Source: Prosthecobacter gellanilyticus | GTDB taxonomy: Bacteria; Verrucomicrobiota; Verrucomicrobiia; Verrucomicrobiales; Verrucomicrobiaceae | NCBI RefSeq assembly: GCF_007992435.1 | Contig: NZ_BKAG01000005.1 | Span: 124,001 to 188,000, forward strand | Length of the DNA: 64,000 nucleotides | Direction: 5' to 3' | Shown: piece after piece, positions 1 through 9,614 of the stretch | Layout of the letters: every line of letters begins with the position of its first letter | How positions within the stretch are numbered: position 1 is the first letter of the stretch | Position numbers and translations under genes: made by a program | Notes under the pieces: model-generated | Seen by the model: only the letters and a program-made list of their open reading frames with translations | Told to the model about the DNA's origin: nothing | The model's database searches: none

Positions 1-1109
1 TGTTTGGTCTCCATGAGCCACTCGGGATCAATCAGGAAGCGATGACGCAGGCTGGAACCCTGGCCGGAGACGAGGTAAATTTTCTTGCCTTTGTCTGCCA
101 GCGTGGCGTGAGGATAGGCAGTGCCGCGATCTCCATCCTTGGGTGGAGATGCATTGCGCGTGGGATCACGATACACCTCGCGGAAGCCGCGCCAGGTCTC
201 GCCTTCATCACTGCTGATGGCCGCGTGCAAGGCATCACGACCTGAATACACGCCATCTTTTCCGACACGCTCGCAGTGCTCCGCGTTGTTCCAAAAGACA
301 ACGAGACGCTTGTCGCGAAGCCTAATCAAAAATGCGGGAGAGTTGGAGGAGTGGAAGCGTGAAGGCTGCGCATCGGACCACCCGGTGCCATTGTCCTCAG
401 AGAACGACTCATACAAGGTGCCATCCTGGGTGCGGATGAGCATCCACACGCGGCCGTCCTTGAGCTGGGTGAGCACGGGTTCACAGGCCCCGTAGTTCGC
501 GCCATTGAAGCCATCGTGGCAGGGAGCGATGAGCTTGGATTCTGAGCGCTTCCAGGTCTTGCCGAGGTCGTCGGAGTACATGCAGATGGTGACGCTGGGT
601 CCTGAAGGCGGTGTGCTGGGCACATTTGGCAGCCAGTCAGCGAATGGCACGAGGATGCGTCCGCTCTTCAACTGGAACATGCCTTGCAATGAGCCGCAGT
701 AGCCCTCGTAGATGCGCTGCGGCTCGGTCCACTGGGTGCGCCCATGGGTCGAGCTCATGTGGTAGAGGTCGATGAAGCGGCTCACGTTGGGCTTGCGGCC
801 CTCTCCGCGCAGCTTGGTGAGCACAAAGTGCAGCTCGCCATCCTTGCTGAGCAGAGGCGTGGGGCCGCCCCAGGGTTCGACGGGCAGCAGATGCGCGCTT
901 TCTTTCTCGCTCCAGGTGGCGCCGTTGTCGGTGGAGCGCTGGCGGAAGATGTGCACCTTGCCATCGAGCGCGCGCCGGTGAAAGGACTCCAGGGTGCCGT
1001 CCGGCATGGTCACTGCGTTGTAGGTATTGAGCGGGCCGAAATCCTTCGGCGGCTCAGCGGCCCCAAGGGAAAGCGAGGCGAACAGCGGCAGGAGAAGGCG
1101 TGTGTTCAT
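1..1109 (-). CDS. Exo-alpha-sialidase-like Asp-box (BNR) protein, 3' end cut off by window
   Basis: Read from the ATG at 1109 without a stop to the window edge (369 codons seen). The N-terminus (MNTRLLLPLFASLSLGAA) is a signal peptide, so the product is exported. Four Asp-box motifs are visible: STDNGATW, YSDDLGKTW, SEDNGTGW and SSDEGETW, typical of the six-bladed propeller of sialidases and related glycosidases. FIDLYHMSS and EPVLTQLKDGRVWMLIRT fit the same fold. The substrate cannot be named, because many verrucomicrobial members of this family are uncharacterised. It is divergent from the DUF1592 gene across 151 bp, so the two may share a control region. There is no Shine-Dalgarno sequence before the ATG. 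Confidence 0.85.
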   Translation of the reverse strand, partial: MNTRLLLPLFASLSLGAAEPPKDFGPLNTYNAVTMPDGTLESFHRRALDGKVHIFRQRSTDNGATWSEKESAHLLPVEPWGGPTPLLSKDGELHFVLTKLRGEGRKPNVSRFIDLYHMSSTHGRTQWTEPQRIYEGYCGSLQGMFQLKSGRILVPFADWLPNVPSTPPSGPSVTICMYSDDLGKTWKRSESKLIAPCHDGFNGANYGACEPVLTQLKDGRVWMLIRTQDGTLYESFSEDNGTGWSDAQPSRFHSSNSPAFLIRLRDKRLVVFWNNAEHCERVGKDGVYSGRDALHAAISSDEGETWRGFREVYRDPTRNASPPKDGDRGTAYPHATLADKGKKIYLVSGQGSSLRHRFLIDPEWLMETK

Positions 1110-1260
1110 GCGTGGTCACGAGAAACGGGCAGGAAGGCGCCGACTTCCAGGAAAACCTCAGGTCGCGTGGAGAGTCCACCGGGCGGCTCTGATTTCTCAG
1201 AGGGATCCTGCGGGATCTGAGCAAAGGCCAGGGCTTCCCGCACGTTGAAGTCCGGCCACC

Positions 1261-3741
1261 ATGTTTGTCCGTTTTGCCGCCTCCGTCTTTTGCCTTCTCA
1301 GCGCCTCTGCCTGGGCCGCTCCGGGATCGTTTGCGGACAAGCTGAAGCCGCTGCTCGAAACGCATTGTCTCGAGTGTCACGGCGAGGACGTGCAGAAAGG
1401 CAAGCTGCAGCTCGATCAGGAGGTGAGCTTCAGCACCTGGACCAAGGTGCATGACCGCATGGCGGCGGGTGAGATGCCGCCCAAGAAGTCTGACCAACCT
1501 CCGCAGGCCATGAAGGATGAGGCATTGAAACTCCTCAGTGACTCTCTGCACGCAGCGTCTCTGGAAAAGCAGCGCACCCAAGGCCGCACTGCCCTGCGCC
1601 GCCTGAACGGCACTGAGTATGAGAACACCGTGCGTGACCTCATCGGCACACGCGTGAAACTGAAGGAGGTGCTGCCGGAGGAAAACAGCGCTGGTGGCTT
1701 TGATAATGTGAGCGCGGTGCTGGACCTGTCCTCGACCCATCTTCTGCTATATCAAGAAGCGGCGGAGAAGGCGGTGAACTCAGCGATTCCGATTCATCCG
1801 CATCTGCCGGTGAGTGATCGCCGCACCGGTCGCCAGATCGCGGACACGGGCAACAATTTTAAGCAGACACTCACGCGCAGCTGCTACATCAAGGGCGATG
1901 CGCTGGTCGTCTACAGCAAGCTGCCGCGCTATGGGCTGGTCTGCACGCCGCATGTGAACGGCGCGGGACGCTATCGAGTGCGCATGTCCGCGAGTGCGGT
2001 GGGTGAGGCGAATGTGCCCGTGCCTGTTTCCTATTGCACGGTGGATCGTGGCCGCGAGCCGCCGGTGGTCCGCGACATGGTGGACCTTCCGCCCGGAGCG
2101 CCCCGTGTGATCGAGACTGAGATCGAGCTGGATGCTGGCGAGGCCTTTGTGCTGCAGCTTCAGCTCAACTGGGACATCCGCGCCACCAAGCAGCCGATCG
2201 AGAGGTACAAGGGGCCTGGATTCCTCATCGAGTGGCTGGAGATTGAAGGCCCGATCAATGAATTTCCGACCCCTGCTTATCGAACGCTCTTTGGCAATGC
2301 GGAGCTGATGCCGAAATCCGTCGTCAAAGCCAGGGCGGAAGGCAAGAGGACCCAGGACTGGAGCAAGCGTAACAACATTTACCAATGGCTCAACGATCCG
2401 CTGGAGCCTGTGAGTGCCGCGCCGAAGGAAGATGCTGACAAGTTGCTGCGCGCCTTCATCCCGCGGGCTTTCCGTGGTCCAGTAGATGAGGCCACACTGA
2501 CGCACTTCATCAGCAAGGTTCACACAAAGCTGGATGCTGGTGAGAGCTTTGTGAATGCGATGATTTTTGGCTACAAGAGCGTGCTCACCTCGCCGCAGTT
2601 TCTCTTCTTCCAGGAAGCGCCTGGTGTGCTTGAGCGTCATGCGCTCGCGAATCGTCTCGCCTATTTCCTCACCTCGCTTCCGCCGGATGCCGAACTGCTC
2701 GCCGCTGATGTGACGAAGCCGGAGGTGCTGCACCAGCAGACGGAGCGCCTGCTCAAGTCTCCACGCGGACGTGGGTTCACGGAAAACTTCACCGGTCAGT
2801 GGCTGGAGCTCCGCAAGATGGACGCGACCATCCCGGATCCGAATCTCTACGGTGACTTTGACGGCACGCTGCTCTGGGCCATGCCGGAAGAGACGCGCCG
2901 CTTCTTTGATGATGTGCTGCAGAATGATCGCAGTGTGCTCGAGTTCGTCGATTCATCCTGGACGCTGGTGAATCGCAGGCTCGCGGATCACTACCGTATT
3001 GCGGAGGCTTTTGAGGCCGCGAAGCCGCCCCTGGCTGCGACTGATTCCAAGTCGTCGTCTGTTCCGCAGTCAGAGTTTCGCCGTGTGAGTCTTCCTCTGG
3101 GATCCCACCGTGGTGGGGTGATGACGCATGGCAGTGTTTTGAAAGTCACCGCGGACGGCACCACCACCTCGCCCGTGCTGCGTGGGAAGTGGGTGCTGGA
3201 ACACATGCTCGGCACTGGCACTCCGCCACCACCTCCGGATGTGCCAGCGATCGAGCCGGATATCCGCGGCGCGACGACAATCCGCCAGCAGCTCGACAAG
3301 CACCGCCACATCGCCGCGTGCAATTCCTGTCATCAGCACATTGATCCGCCCGGCTTCGCGCTGGAGACCTTTGATCCCATCGGTGGTTATCGTGATTTCT
3401 ATCGCGTCTCCGTGCGTCCGGCGAAGCCAAGCACTGTGTCGATTCCGGGTTACTCCGGTCGTGCGATCTATCGTGGACCTGATGTCGAAATGGGCGGCGT
3501 CACGCATGATGGGAGGACCTTCACCAGCATTGAGGACTACAAGCGCATCCTTCTGGAGAATCCGGATCAGATCGCCCGTAACCTTGCCGAGAGATTACTG
3601 ACCTATGCCACGGGCGCCGAGCCTCAGTTTGCGGACCGTGAGGTCATCGAGCAGGTCGTCAGCACTGTGAAAACCAAGAACTACGGTTTGCGCACGCTCG
3701 TGCATGAGATCGTGCAGAGCCGCCCGTTTAGAAACAAATAA
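1261..3741 (+). CDS. DUF1592 domain-containing multi-domain c-type cytochrome protein
   Basis: 826 residues with a signal peptide (MFVRFAASVFCLLSASAWA). An N-terminal heme site C36-L-E-C39-H40 is followed, in order, by DUF1587-like (RRLNGTEYENTVRDLIG, about 120-180), DUF1595-like (about 390-450), DUF1592 (SPQFLFFQE...LANRLAYFLTSLP, about 440-580), DUF1588 (about 615-715, containing a second heme motif CNSCHQHIDPPGFALE) and DUF1585 (EDYKRILLENPDQIARNLAERLL, about 755-820). This order is the standard architecture of the large planctomycete/verrucomicrobial cytochrome family. The biochemical role is unproven; an extracytoplasmic redox or degradative role is inferred from heme, export and gene pairing. 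The start is preceded by GGCCACC, not a Shine-Dalgarno. The DUF1552 gene follows 13 nt after the stop. Confidence 0.93.
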   Translation: MFVRFAASVFCLLSASAWAAPGSFADKLKPLLETHCLECHGEDVQKGKLQLDQEVSFSTWTKVHDRMAAGEMPPKKSDQPPQAMKDEALKLLSDSLHAASLEKQRTQGRTALRRLNGTEYENTVRDLIGTRVKLKEVLPEENSAGGFDNVSAVLDLSSTHLLLYQEAAEKAVNSAIPIHPHLPVSDRRTGRQIADTGNNFKQTLTRSCYIKGDALVVYSKLPRYGLVCTPHVNGAGRYRVRMSASAVGEANVPVPVSYCTVDRGREPPVVRDMVDLPPGAPRVIETEIELDAGEAFVLQLQLNWDIRATKQPIERYKGPGFLIEWLEIEGPINEFPTPAYRTLFGNAELMPKSVVKARAEGKRTQDWSKRNNIYQWLNDPLEPVSAAPKEDADKLLRAFIPRAFRGPVDEATLTHFISKVHTKLDAGESFVNAMIFGYKSVLTSPQFLFFQEAPGVLERHALANRLAYFLTSLPPDAELLAADVTKPEVLHQQTERLLKSPRGRGFTENFTGQWLELRKMDATIPDPNLYGDFDGTLLWAMPEETRRFFDDVLQNDRSVLEFVDSSWTLVNRRLADHYRIAEAFEAAKPPLAATDSKSSSVPQSEFRRVSLPLGSHRGGVMTHGSVLKVTADGTTTSPVLRGKWVLEHMLGTGTPPPPPDVPAIEPDIRGATTIRQQLDKHRHIAACNSCHQHIDPPGFALETFDPIGGYRDFYRVSVRPAKPSTVSIPGYSGRAIYRGPDVEMGGVTHDGRTFTSIEDYKRILLENPDQIARNLAERLLTYATGAEPQFADREVIEQVVSTVKTKNYGLRTLVHEIVQSRPFRNK

Positions 3742-3754
3742 GCCCATCACCGCC

Positions 3755-5011
3755 ATGCCACGCCAAGCCCTCGACCGCCGCACATTTCTCCGTTCCTCGG
3801 GCATCGCCATCGGACTGCCGTTTCTGAATGCCATGCTGCCCGTGAGCGCGGCGGAAGCCCGGAAAACCGCCACAAAGCCGAAGAGGCTCTTCATGGTCGG
3901 CCGGCCTCTCGGAATGCATGCGCCGAACTTTTTCCCGACAGATGCTGGCAAGGACTACGTCCCCAGCCGCTACCTGAAGCATCTGCAGAGCCGTCGTGAC
4001 GACTTCACGGTCTTCTCCGGCCTCTCACATCGCTACGGGGCAGGACACTACGCGGAGGTGGGTCTCTTCACCGGTGTGCATTCGGACTTCATCCGGCCTA
4101 ACGACATCAAGAACGGCATCTCGCTTGATCAGGAGGTGGCCTCGCGTCTGGCAGGACAGACACGGTTCAATTCACTTATTCTTGGCGGTGGCAATGCGTC
4201 GTGGAATCGACGCGGTGTGCGGCTTCCGCCGGAGTATCGAGTAGGTTCTGTTTTCAAGCAGCTCTTCATCCAGGGGACGGTGGAGGAAGCCGCGCGCGAG
4301 ATGCGCCGCATCAAGGACGGGCAGAGCATCCTTGATGATGTGCGTGACCAGCTTGGCAGCCTTAACAAAAAGCTTGGCAACGATGACCGTGAGCGTCTGG
4401 ATCTCTATGTATCCTCCATTCGCGAGGCGGAGCAGAAACTGCAGCAGGATGAAACCTGGCAGCTCACTCCAAAGCCGAAGGTGGAGGTGAAGCTGCCGCA
4501 GGAACTGAGCAGCGCGCAGCTCGTGGAGCGCACGCGGCAGTGGTATGATCTGGTGCATCTGGCTTTTCAGACGGACTCCACACGGGTGGTCTCGCTCTGG
4601 CTTGGCTCCCAGGACAAGCCGGAGATCCAGGGCGTGACCATCGGCCATCATGATGCCTCGCATCACGGCCAGGACCCCGCGAAGCTGGAGCAGCTTTCCT
4701 TGATCGAGGAAGCGGAGATGAAGGTCTTCGGTGAGTTTCTGGACAAGATGAAGGCCAGCAGCGAGGGCGAGCACTCACTGCTCGACCGCACCTCCATCTT
4801 TCACGCCAGCAACCTGGGCAATGCCTCCAACCACGACAACATGAACCTGCCGATCATCCTGGCCGGGGGCGGTTACAAACATGCGGGCCACATCGCCCAT
4901 GACCGGCAGAACAACACCCTACTCTCGAACCTCTTCGTGCGCATGGTCCAGCAGATGGACATCGACATGGACAAGTTCGGCTCGAGCACCGGTGTGTTCA
5001 GCGAGGTGTGA
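3755..5011 (+). CDS. DUF1552 domain-containing protein, Tat-exported
   Basis: 418 residues from the ATG at 3755. An upstream in-frame ATG at 3704 lies inside the previous gene and would bury the signal peptide, so it was rejected. The N-terminus has a twin-arginine signal (DRRTFLRSSGIAIGLPFLNAM). The body matches DUF1552: KPKRLFMVGRPLGMHAPNFFP, GISLDQEVASRL, LDLYVSSIREAEQKL, RVVSLWLGSQ and a C-terminal HASNLGNASNHDNMNLPIILAGGG. The family belongs to the alkaline-phosphatase/sulfatase-like DUF1501 group and is nearly always paired with a DUF1592 cytochrome, as here. Tat export suggests it folds, perhaps with a cofactor, before secretion. The reaction is unknown. It ends 6 nt from the convergent Asp-box gene. 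Confidence 0.92.
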   Translation: MPRQALDRRTFLRSSGIAIGLPFLNAMLPVSAAEARKTATKPKRLFMVGRPLGMHAPNFFPTDAGKDYVPSRYLKHLQSRRDDFTVFSGLSHRYGAGHYAEVGLFTGVHSDFIRPNDIKNGISLDQEVASRLAGQTRFNSLILGGGNASWNRRGVRLPPEYRVGSVFKQLFIQGTVEEAAREMRRIKDGQSILDDVRDQLGSLNKKLGNDDRERLDLYVSSIREAEQKLQQDETWQLTPKPKVEVKLPQELSSAQLVERTRQWYDLVHLAFQTDSTRVVSLWLGSQDKPEIQGVTIGHHDASHHGQDPAKLEQLSLIEEAEMKVFGEFLDKMKASSEGEHSLLDRTSIFHASNLGNASNHDNMNLPIILAGGGYKHAGHIAHDRQNNTLLSNLFVRMVQQMDIDMDKFGSSTGVFSEV

Positions 5012-5017
5012 TGCGGA

Positions 5018-6271
5018 TCATGCCTTTGGCTTGAGAAAGATCACCTCTGCGCGGTCGATCCAGCCTTTGCGCAGGTCCATTCGGAACCAGCCATCGCTGT
5101 TCTTCGCATGGATGCGGCAGCCGCTGCGCGCACCGAATTCCTTGAGATCGTACTGCGTCCAGGTCTTGCCCATGTCCGGTGACCAGATGATGCCGCAGGC
5201 ATAGGTGGAAGCCGGCGCGCAGTGCGTGGCCACAAAGACACCATCCTGCACCAGCATGTTCGCGGACTCGAACATCGGATTGAAAAGCATGGTGTGCTTC
5301 GATGTGTCCGTGATGTCTTTCGGATCACACACAAAGATGCCGCGGTCGTGTCGATTGGCGATGGCCGGGCCATTGGCATCGGCGATCCAGTAGATCTTGC
5401 CATCGATGAAGTTGATGCCGCCGCATTTGAAGCGCGAGTTCGAATCCACGCTGATGAGAGTCTTCCAGTCCCACTTGTCCGCCGCCGCATCATATGTGCC
5501 GCGCAGCCAGTGGCACTCTTTGCCAAAGGTGCGGTCGATGTCACCCGTGCAGGCGTAGAAGGCATTCTCGCCGGGACTGTAGGTCACATTGTGGATGTGG
5601 CGTGCAATCAACTTGTTGTTAGGATCACCGAGCAGCGGCGCATCTGCCGGAGGATCCTTCTGCTGAAACTTGGGATTTTGACCAAAGGAGTAGGCCAGTT
5701 TCACGGTCTCACCGTTGTCCGTGGAGTAGTAGATGTTCACCGGCACGGGCCCTCCGACCACATTGCAATAGTTCCCCCACACCAGCATCTCCTTGCCGCC
5801 GACTTCGAAGCAATGCTCGCCATCCAGTGAGTGGAAATACCAGCCTGGCTGGTCTGCCTTCACCGGCGTGTGTGGCTTGTAGTCACTGCCATCGGGGCGC
5901 TTCACGATGATCTCGCGATGTGTCTTCAGATTGTCCGTGCTCAGGAAGAGCCGCTCGCGCGTGGCGAAGAGGATGTTCCCATTCTTCAAGAAGACGCTGA
6001 ACGTGATGTTCTCCGCTTCCGGAAACTCTGCCGTGTGTGCCCAGCTCTTTCCGCAGTCCTCAGAAAGCATGATCTTAGTGCCTCTGAAGGCAAACATGCG
6101 GCTGCCCCTCTGCGAGTCAATGTAAGGCCCGTCCAGAGATGGCATGCGATAATGAAAGTGCTCCGTCTCCCCCACGACATCCGCAGCGTGAAGACTTGCG
6201 GTGCGAGGAAGCAGCAGGCTGGCAGTTGCCGCGCCGAGCCACTGACGGCGGTTGAGGGAGAGGCTGTTCAT
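5018..6271 (-). CDS. Exported sialidase-like/BNR-repeat protein with Tat signal
   Basis: 417 residues. I chose the ATG at 6271 (MNSLSLNRRQWLGAATASLLL) over the one at 6286 because it puts the twin-arginine motif NRRQWLGAA at the usual distance from the N-terminus. Degenerate Asp-boxes are seen (SEDCGKSW, STDNLKTH, STDNGETV, SPDMGKTW), so a sialidase-type beta-propeller is likely. The ends FKCGGINFIDGKIYWIADANG and RMDLRKGWIDRAEVIF resemble verrucomicrobial proteins of unknown function. Catalytic residues of true sialidases (Arg triad, Tyr/Glu) were not located, so activity is uncertain. A copy of the GTTAGG motif lies 3-8 nt upstream of the start. Confidence 0.8.
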   Translation of the reverse strand: MNSLSLNRRQWLGAATASLLLPRTASLHAADVVGETEHFHYRMPSLDGPYIDSQRGSRMFAFRGTKIMLSEDCGKSWAHTAEFPEAENITFSVFLKNGNILFATRERLFLSTDNLKTHREIIVKRPDGSDYKPHTPVKADQPGWYFHSLDGEHCFEVGGKEMLVWGNYCNVVGGPVPVNIYYSTDNGETVKLAYSFGQNPKFQQKDPPADAPLLGDPNNKLIARHIHNVTYSPGENAFYACTGDIDRTFGKECHWLRGTYDAAADKWDWKTLISVDSNSRFKCGGINFIDGKIYWIADANGPAIANRHDRGIFVCDPKDITDTSKHTMLFNPMFESANMLVQDGVFVATHCAPASTYACGIIWSPDMGKTWTQYDLKEFGARSGCRIHAKNSDGWFRMDLRKGWIDRAEVIFLKPKA

Positions 6272-6364
6272 GATGGTTAGGTGCATTCCACTACGGAAAC
6301 CGTAGAGTGCTTTTCAACATCAGGCACGGAGATTTGTGCCGAGGGTGGGCAAAGGCCTGGATCA

Positions 6365-6850
6365 CTACAGCTCACCCGCCAACTTGAGTGCCTTTTCCAC
6401 TACAGAAGGCGCAATCCACATGCCTCGCCTTTCCAGGGTGGCAATAGCTGCGCTGACAGAGGGCAATTGTTGCGCCTGTTTGGCTTGGAGCAAGATGCCT
6501 AGCGTGCCGGTGACCTTCAGTCCGAGGGTGAGGGCCATCCGGCGGGCCTTCAGGTCATCGAGAATCACAGTCTCATGACCTTCATCCATGGCCGTCTGGA
6601 TGACTGCGGCCTCGCCAAGGTCAATCTGAGCAGAAAGCAGTGGATGCACAGTCACTGCAGACTTGCGGAGGATGATGCCCGAGAGAGCTTGGATATCATG
6701 CCAGGTGCTATCTTTGGCATGACCAGCGGCAAGTTCCTGTCCCACTTCCCAGGGAATGACAATATCGCCGATCAAATGCGTAAGCGCACCAAGACCGTCA
6801 ACGAGAACGGCATGAAGGTGGATGGCCGGACTAGTGTTGATGACGGTCAT
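6365..6850 (-). CDS. DUF3368-type PIN-domain toxin
   Basis: 161 residues resembling DUF3368 PIN-like proteins: an early Asn-Thr-Ser-Pro (VINTSPAIHL) replaces the usual D-S-S of VapC. IDLGEAAVIQTA supplies the conserved Glu, and VILDDLKARRMALTLGLKVTGTLGILL supplies the Asp-Asp cluster and the characteristic GTLGIL stretch. PIN toxins are metal-dependent RNases. The start overlaps the UPF0175 gene by 20 bp, the usual antitoxin-toxin order. The initial D-to-N change is normal for this subfamily, so it is not evidence of inactivation. The target RNA is unknown. Confidence 0.85.
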   Translation of the reverse strand: MTVINTSPAIHLHAVLVDGLGALTHLIGDIVIPWEVGQELAAGHAKDSTWHDIQALSGIILRKSAVTVHPLLSAQIDLGEAAVIQTAMDEGHETVILDDLKARRMALTLGLKVTGTLGILLQAKQAQQLPSVSAAIATLERRGMWIAPSVVEKALKLAGEL

Positions 6851-7109
6851 GCAGGCTGCGTGCGACGTGGAAGTCGTTCTCTAACTCGTCTTCTGAAGTC
6901 TGCAAAGTAGAGACACCCCAGCGGCCCAGCTCATAGAGAAAATGAACACGCGGCATGTCAGCGAGCTCTGCTGCCTGACCGGAACTCAGCCGACCCGTAT
7001 CAAAAAGCTTCACCGCCATGGCCATGCGCGCCTCACGCTCAAACTCGCTCTCCGAGACATGCAGAGAACCGAGGAGCGATTCTGGATAATGGATGCTCAA
7101 CGTCTTCAT
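6831..7109 (-). CDS. UPF0175 family antitoxin
   Basis: 92 residues. The pattern YPESLLGSLHVSESEFEREARMAMAVKLFDTGRLSSGQAAELADMPRVHFLYELGRWGV is that of UPF0175 proteins, a small helical DNA-binding family regularly encoded just before DUF3368 PIN proteins. It is presumed to bind the PIN protein and its own promoter. The stop overlaps the toxin start by 20 bp, indicating co-translation. The start sequence CTAACC-ATG carries no Shine-Dalgarno. Confidence 0.87.
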   Translation of the reverse strand: MKTLSIHYPESLLGSLHVSESEFEREARMAMAVKLFDTGRLSSGQAAELADMPRVHFLYELGRWGVSTLQTSEDELENDFHVARSLHDRHQH

Positions 7110-7193
7110 GGTTAGAATCTATGGCACGGGGGAGCAGCTGGCAAGACCGAGCTTGGTGCAGCGGCCGGTGGGCGCTCGATGCGGCAAAAGCCT

Positions 7194-9605
7194 TCATTTC
7201 CTGGTCAGAAACGCCAGCAGATCACGCAGCTCCTTGTCGGTCAGAGATAGCACCAGACCCGGGGGCATCAGCGAGGTCTTCAGTTCCGTGCGACTGACAA
7301 TGTCCGCTTCGGGGAAGGAGCGCTCCCTACCAGTGAGATCACGAAAGACTTCTGTGTTGGAGGAACGGAGAAGAATGCCGGTGAACTCGGTGCCATCCTT
7401 CAGCTTCACGAGTGAGGGATAGAACTGCGGCGCGACCTCGCGATGTGGCTCAAGAATGGAACGCAGGATGGCGGCACGGTCTCCTTGCTGGGCCACCAAA
7501 GTCAGGTCAGGGCCGACGACATTGCCACGTCCACTGTGGCGATGGCATGAGGCGCAGAGAGCGATCTTTGGGTTGAAGAAGATGCGTCGGCCAGCATCAG
7601 CATCTGCGAAGCCGGGGAGATCATCGATCATCTTCAGCCAGGCCTCGGTCTGATCGAAGGCAGGCCGCTTTGTGTTCATGACGAAGCTGTGATCATGCTT
7701 CGTGTAGCGGAGCGCACGGTTTGCCTCGTCCTTGATGACAGCGTTGCTGTCTCTGGACAGCTTCTGCAGCTGCGTCATGTCCTCGACACCCAGGATGGCC
7801 TCAGCGCGCACGGTGAATTTGCGGTTCTCATCCGCGGCAATATCAGCGCTGGCCTTGCGAGAGGCGAGACTGCGCACAGCTTCGAGCTCGAGCACTTCGT
7901 CGTTGCTCTTTGCCAGCTCGCGTAGGAGCTCCACCGTGAGTGATTTATGGTTAGGTGGAATGAGGCGAAGCGCATAACCCTTGAGTCGCGCAGGTGTCTG
8001 CGGGTTTGTGATGCGCTCAGCGAGCACCTCGGGGTTCAGCACACCTGCTTCCGGGGTTCCGCGCAGGGTGTTCCAAGTCGCAAGCACGGCTTCAAACAGG
8101 CGGAAGTCGAGCGTCGGATCCGTGAGCATCTTCTCCACCTGAGGCATGAAGTCCTTCAGCACAGCATCCGCAGTCCAGCGCAGGCATTCAAAGCGCATCT
8201 CCGGATCTGGATCACTCCAGAAAGCACGCACCCACTTCTCGTCATTCATGTCCGCACGACGCATGGCGACGATAGCCCAGACGCGATCCGCAGGTGAGAG
8301 TGCTTTCACGGCATCAACGGTTAGTCCAGCACGTGAGAGCGCAGTGAGAGCTGCATCCGCGAGATACTTGTCATCATCATGGGCGAGCTTGAGAAGTTCA
8401 GCGGTGTCGAGCTTGGCCTCGCCACTGCGGATCTTGTGGGCCAGTTGAGGACTGAAGACCTCTTTCTTGGCGATCCATGGTGCGTTCGTGATCTCGAGCT
8501 TCCAAAGGCGGCCGCGCTTATGGATGGGGTAGGAGCTGAAGACCCAGTCATTGAAGTAGAACACGCCATCACGGCCGGCGGTCATGCAGGTGGGTCGGAA
8601 GAAGTCACTGCCCTGGACCAAGGGAATGCGCTGCGAGGTATAGCCTGCGCCTTTCCGCGTAAGCGGGAAGTAGTCGATGCTGTGATCGCTCCAGCTTGGG
8701 ATCATGACGCCACCGCCAAGTTCCACGATCGCACATGGGCCTTCACCACAGGGGTGGATCATGCCCAGCGTGCCGCGTAGCTCTCCATTCCAGGCCACAA
8801 AGGGATGCACGGGATCACGTCCATACACCCATTGAAAACCATAGTCCGCACCTTCGACGACATTCAGCAAGCGACAGGGTGGGCGACTCCCCGGATCGTT
8901 TTCGGCGGCGAAGATCTCCCCATCCTCGCGCACCAGCAATCCGAAGGGATTCCAGAAGCCTCGGGCAATGCGACGCAGCCCTTTGCCATCAACAGTGCAG
9001 CGAAAAACACCACCTTCACCACGTCCGCTAACCGTGGCTCCATCTATGCCAGTGAGGGTCCAGTCCTTGCCAAAATTTTCGCCTAACGAAAAGATCAGTC
9101 CGCCATCCGGATGCCAGGCCATGCCGCTGAGTCCGTTGTGCGGATAATCCGCCACGGTGTCCATGGTGGCGAGGTTCTGCTCGGTATCGCCGACTCCATC
9201 GCCATCGCTGTCCTTCACCCGCAGGATGCGGTCACGCTCAGCGAGGTAGACCCAGCCATCAGGACCGCATTCCACATGCATAGTGGCATCGGTCTTGTTG
9301 TAGAAGACGCGGCGATTTTTGCCATTCGCATCGAAAACGAGGATCTCATCATGCACGGGGCCATCGTAGCCTTCAGGACGAAAGTGCGTGTGGCATGAGG
9401 CGACCCAGATGCGGCCTTTGTCATCCACATCAATGCCCGTCGGTGTGACGAGATCAGGATGCTCGGCCAGCAGAGTGAGCTTCACTCCTGGCTGCAGGAT
9501 CTTGATCTGCGGTGGCAGATCCTCGGGCACCGCGGGAGTCTTGGGCGGGGGAGGTGCTTGCGCAAAGGCAGACCAAGGGAGGAGGGCAAGAAGGAGGCGC
9601 TTCAT
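7194..9605 (-). CDS. PVC-type heme-binding CxxCH dehydrogenase (membrane-bound dehydrogenase family)
   Basis: 803 residues with a signal peptide (MKRLLLALLPWSAFAQA). Residues about 35-375 form the beta-propeller of the PVC membrane-bound dehydrogenase family (VTPTGIDVDDKGRIWVAS, DATMHVECGPDGWVYLAERDRILRV, NPFGLLVREDGEIFAAEND). Residues about 390-625 are HEAT-like helical repeats. The C-terminal c-type cytochrome has CASCHRHSGRGNVVGPDLT and ends ELRDLLAFLTRK. A sugar or alcohol dehydrogenase passing electrons to its own heme is the usual inference; no substrate is established. It starts 9 nt after the DUF1501 stop and is the last gene of the six-gene run. A related paralogue lies at 55181-58606. 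Confidence 0.92.
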   Translation of the reverse strand: MKRLLLALLPWSAFAQAPPPPKTPAVPEDLPPQIKILQPGVKLTLLAEHPDLVTPTGIDVDDKGRIWVASCHTHFRPEGYDGPVHDEILVFDANGKNRRVFYNKTDATMHVECGPDGWVYLAERDRILRVKDSDGDGVGDTEQNLATMDTVADYPHNGLSGMAWHPDGGLIFSLGENFGKDWTLTGIDGATVSGRGEGGVFRCTVDGKGLRRIARGFWNPFGLLVREDGEIFAAENDPGSRPPCRLLNVVEGADYGFQWVYGRDPVHPFVAWNGELRGTLGMIHPCGEGPCAIVELGGGVMIPSWSDHSIDYFPLTRKGAGYTSQRIPLVQGSDFFRPTCMTAGRDGVFYFNDWVFSSYPIHKRGRLWKLEITNAPWIAKKEVFSPQLAHKIRSGEAKLDTAELLKLAHDDDKYLADAALTALSRAGLTVDAVKALSPADRVWAIVAMRRADMNDEKWVRAFWSDPDPEMRFECLRWTADAVLKDFMPQVEKMLTDPTLDFRLFEAVLATWNTLRGTPEAGVLNPEVLAERITNPQTPARLKGYALRLIPPNHKSLTVELLRELAKSNDEVLELEAVRSLASRKASADIAADENRKFTVRAEAILGVEDMTQLQKLSRDSNAVIKDEANRALRYTKHDHSFVMNTKRPAFDQTEAWLKMIDDLPGFADADAGRRIFFNPKIALCASCHRHSGRGNVVGPDLTLVAQQGDRAAILRSILEPHREVAPQFYPSLVKLKDGTEFTGILLRSSNTEVFRDLTGRERSFPEADIVSRTELKTSLMPPGLVLSLTDKELRDLLAFLTRK

Positions 9606-9614
9606 GTCACTTCA

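Noticed and set aside
1780-2733. 317-codon minus-strand frame
   Set aside because: Antisense to the DUF1592 gene, which has full-length domain support; the translation is His/Arg/Leu-rich without motifs.
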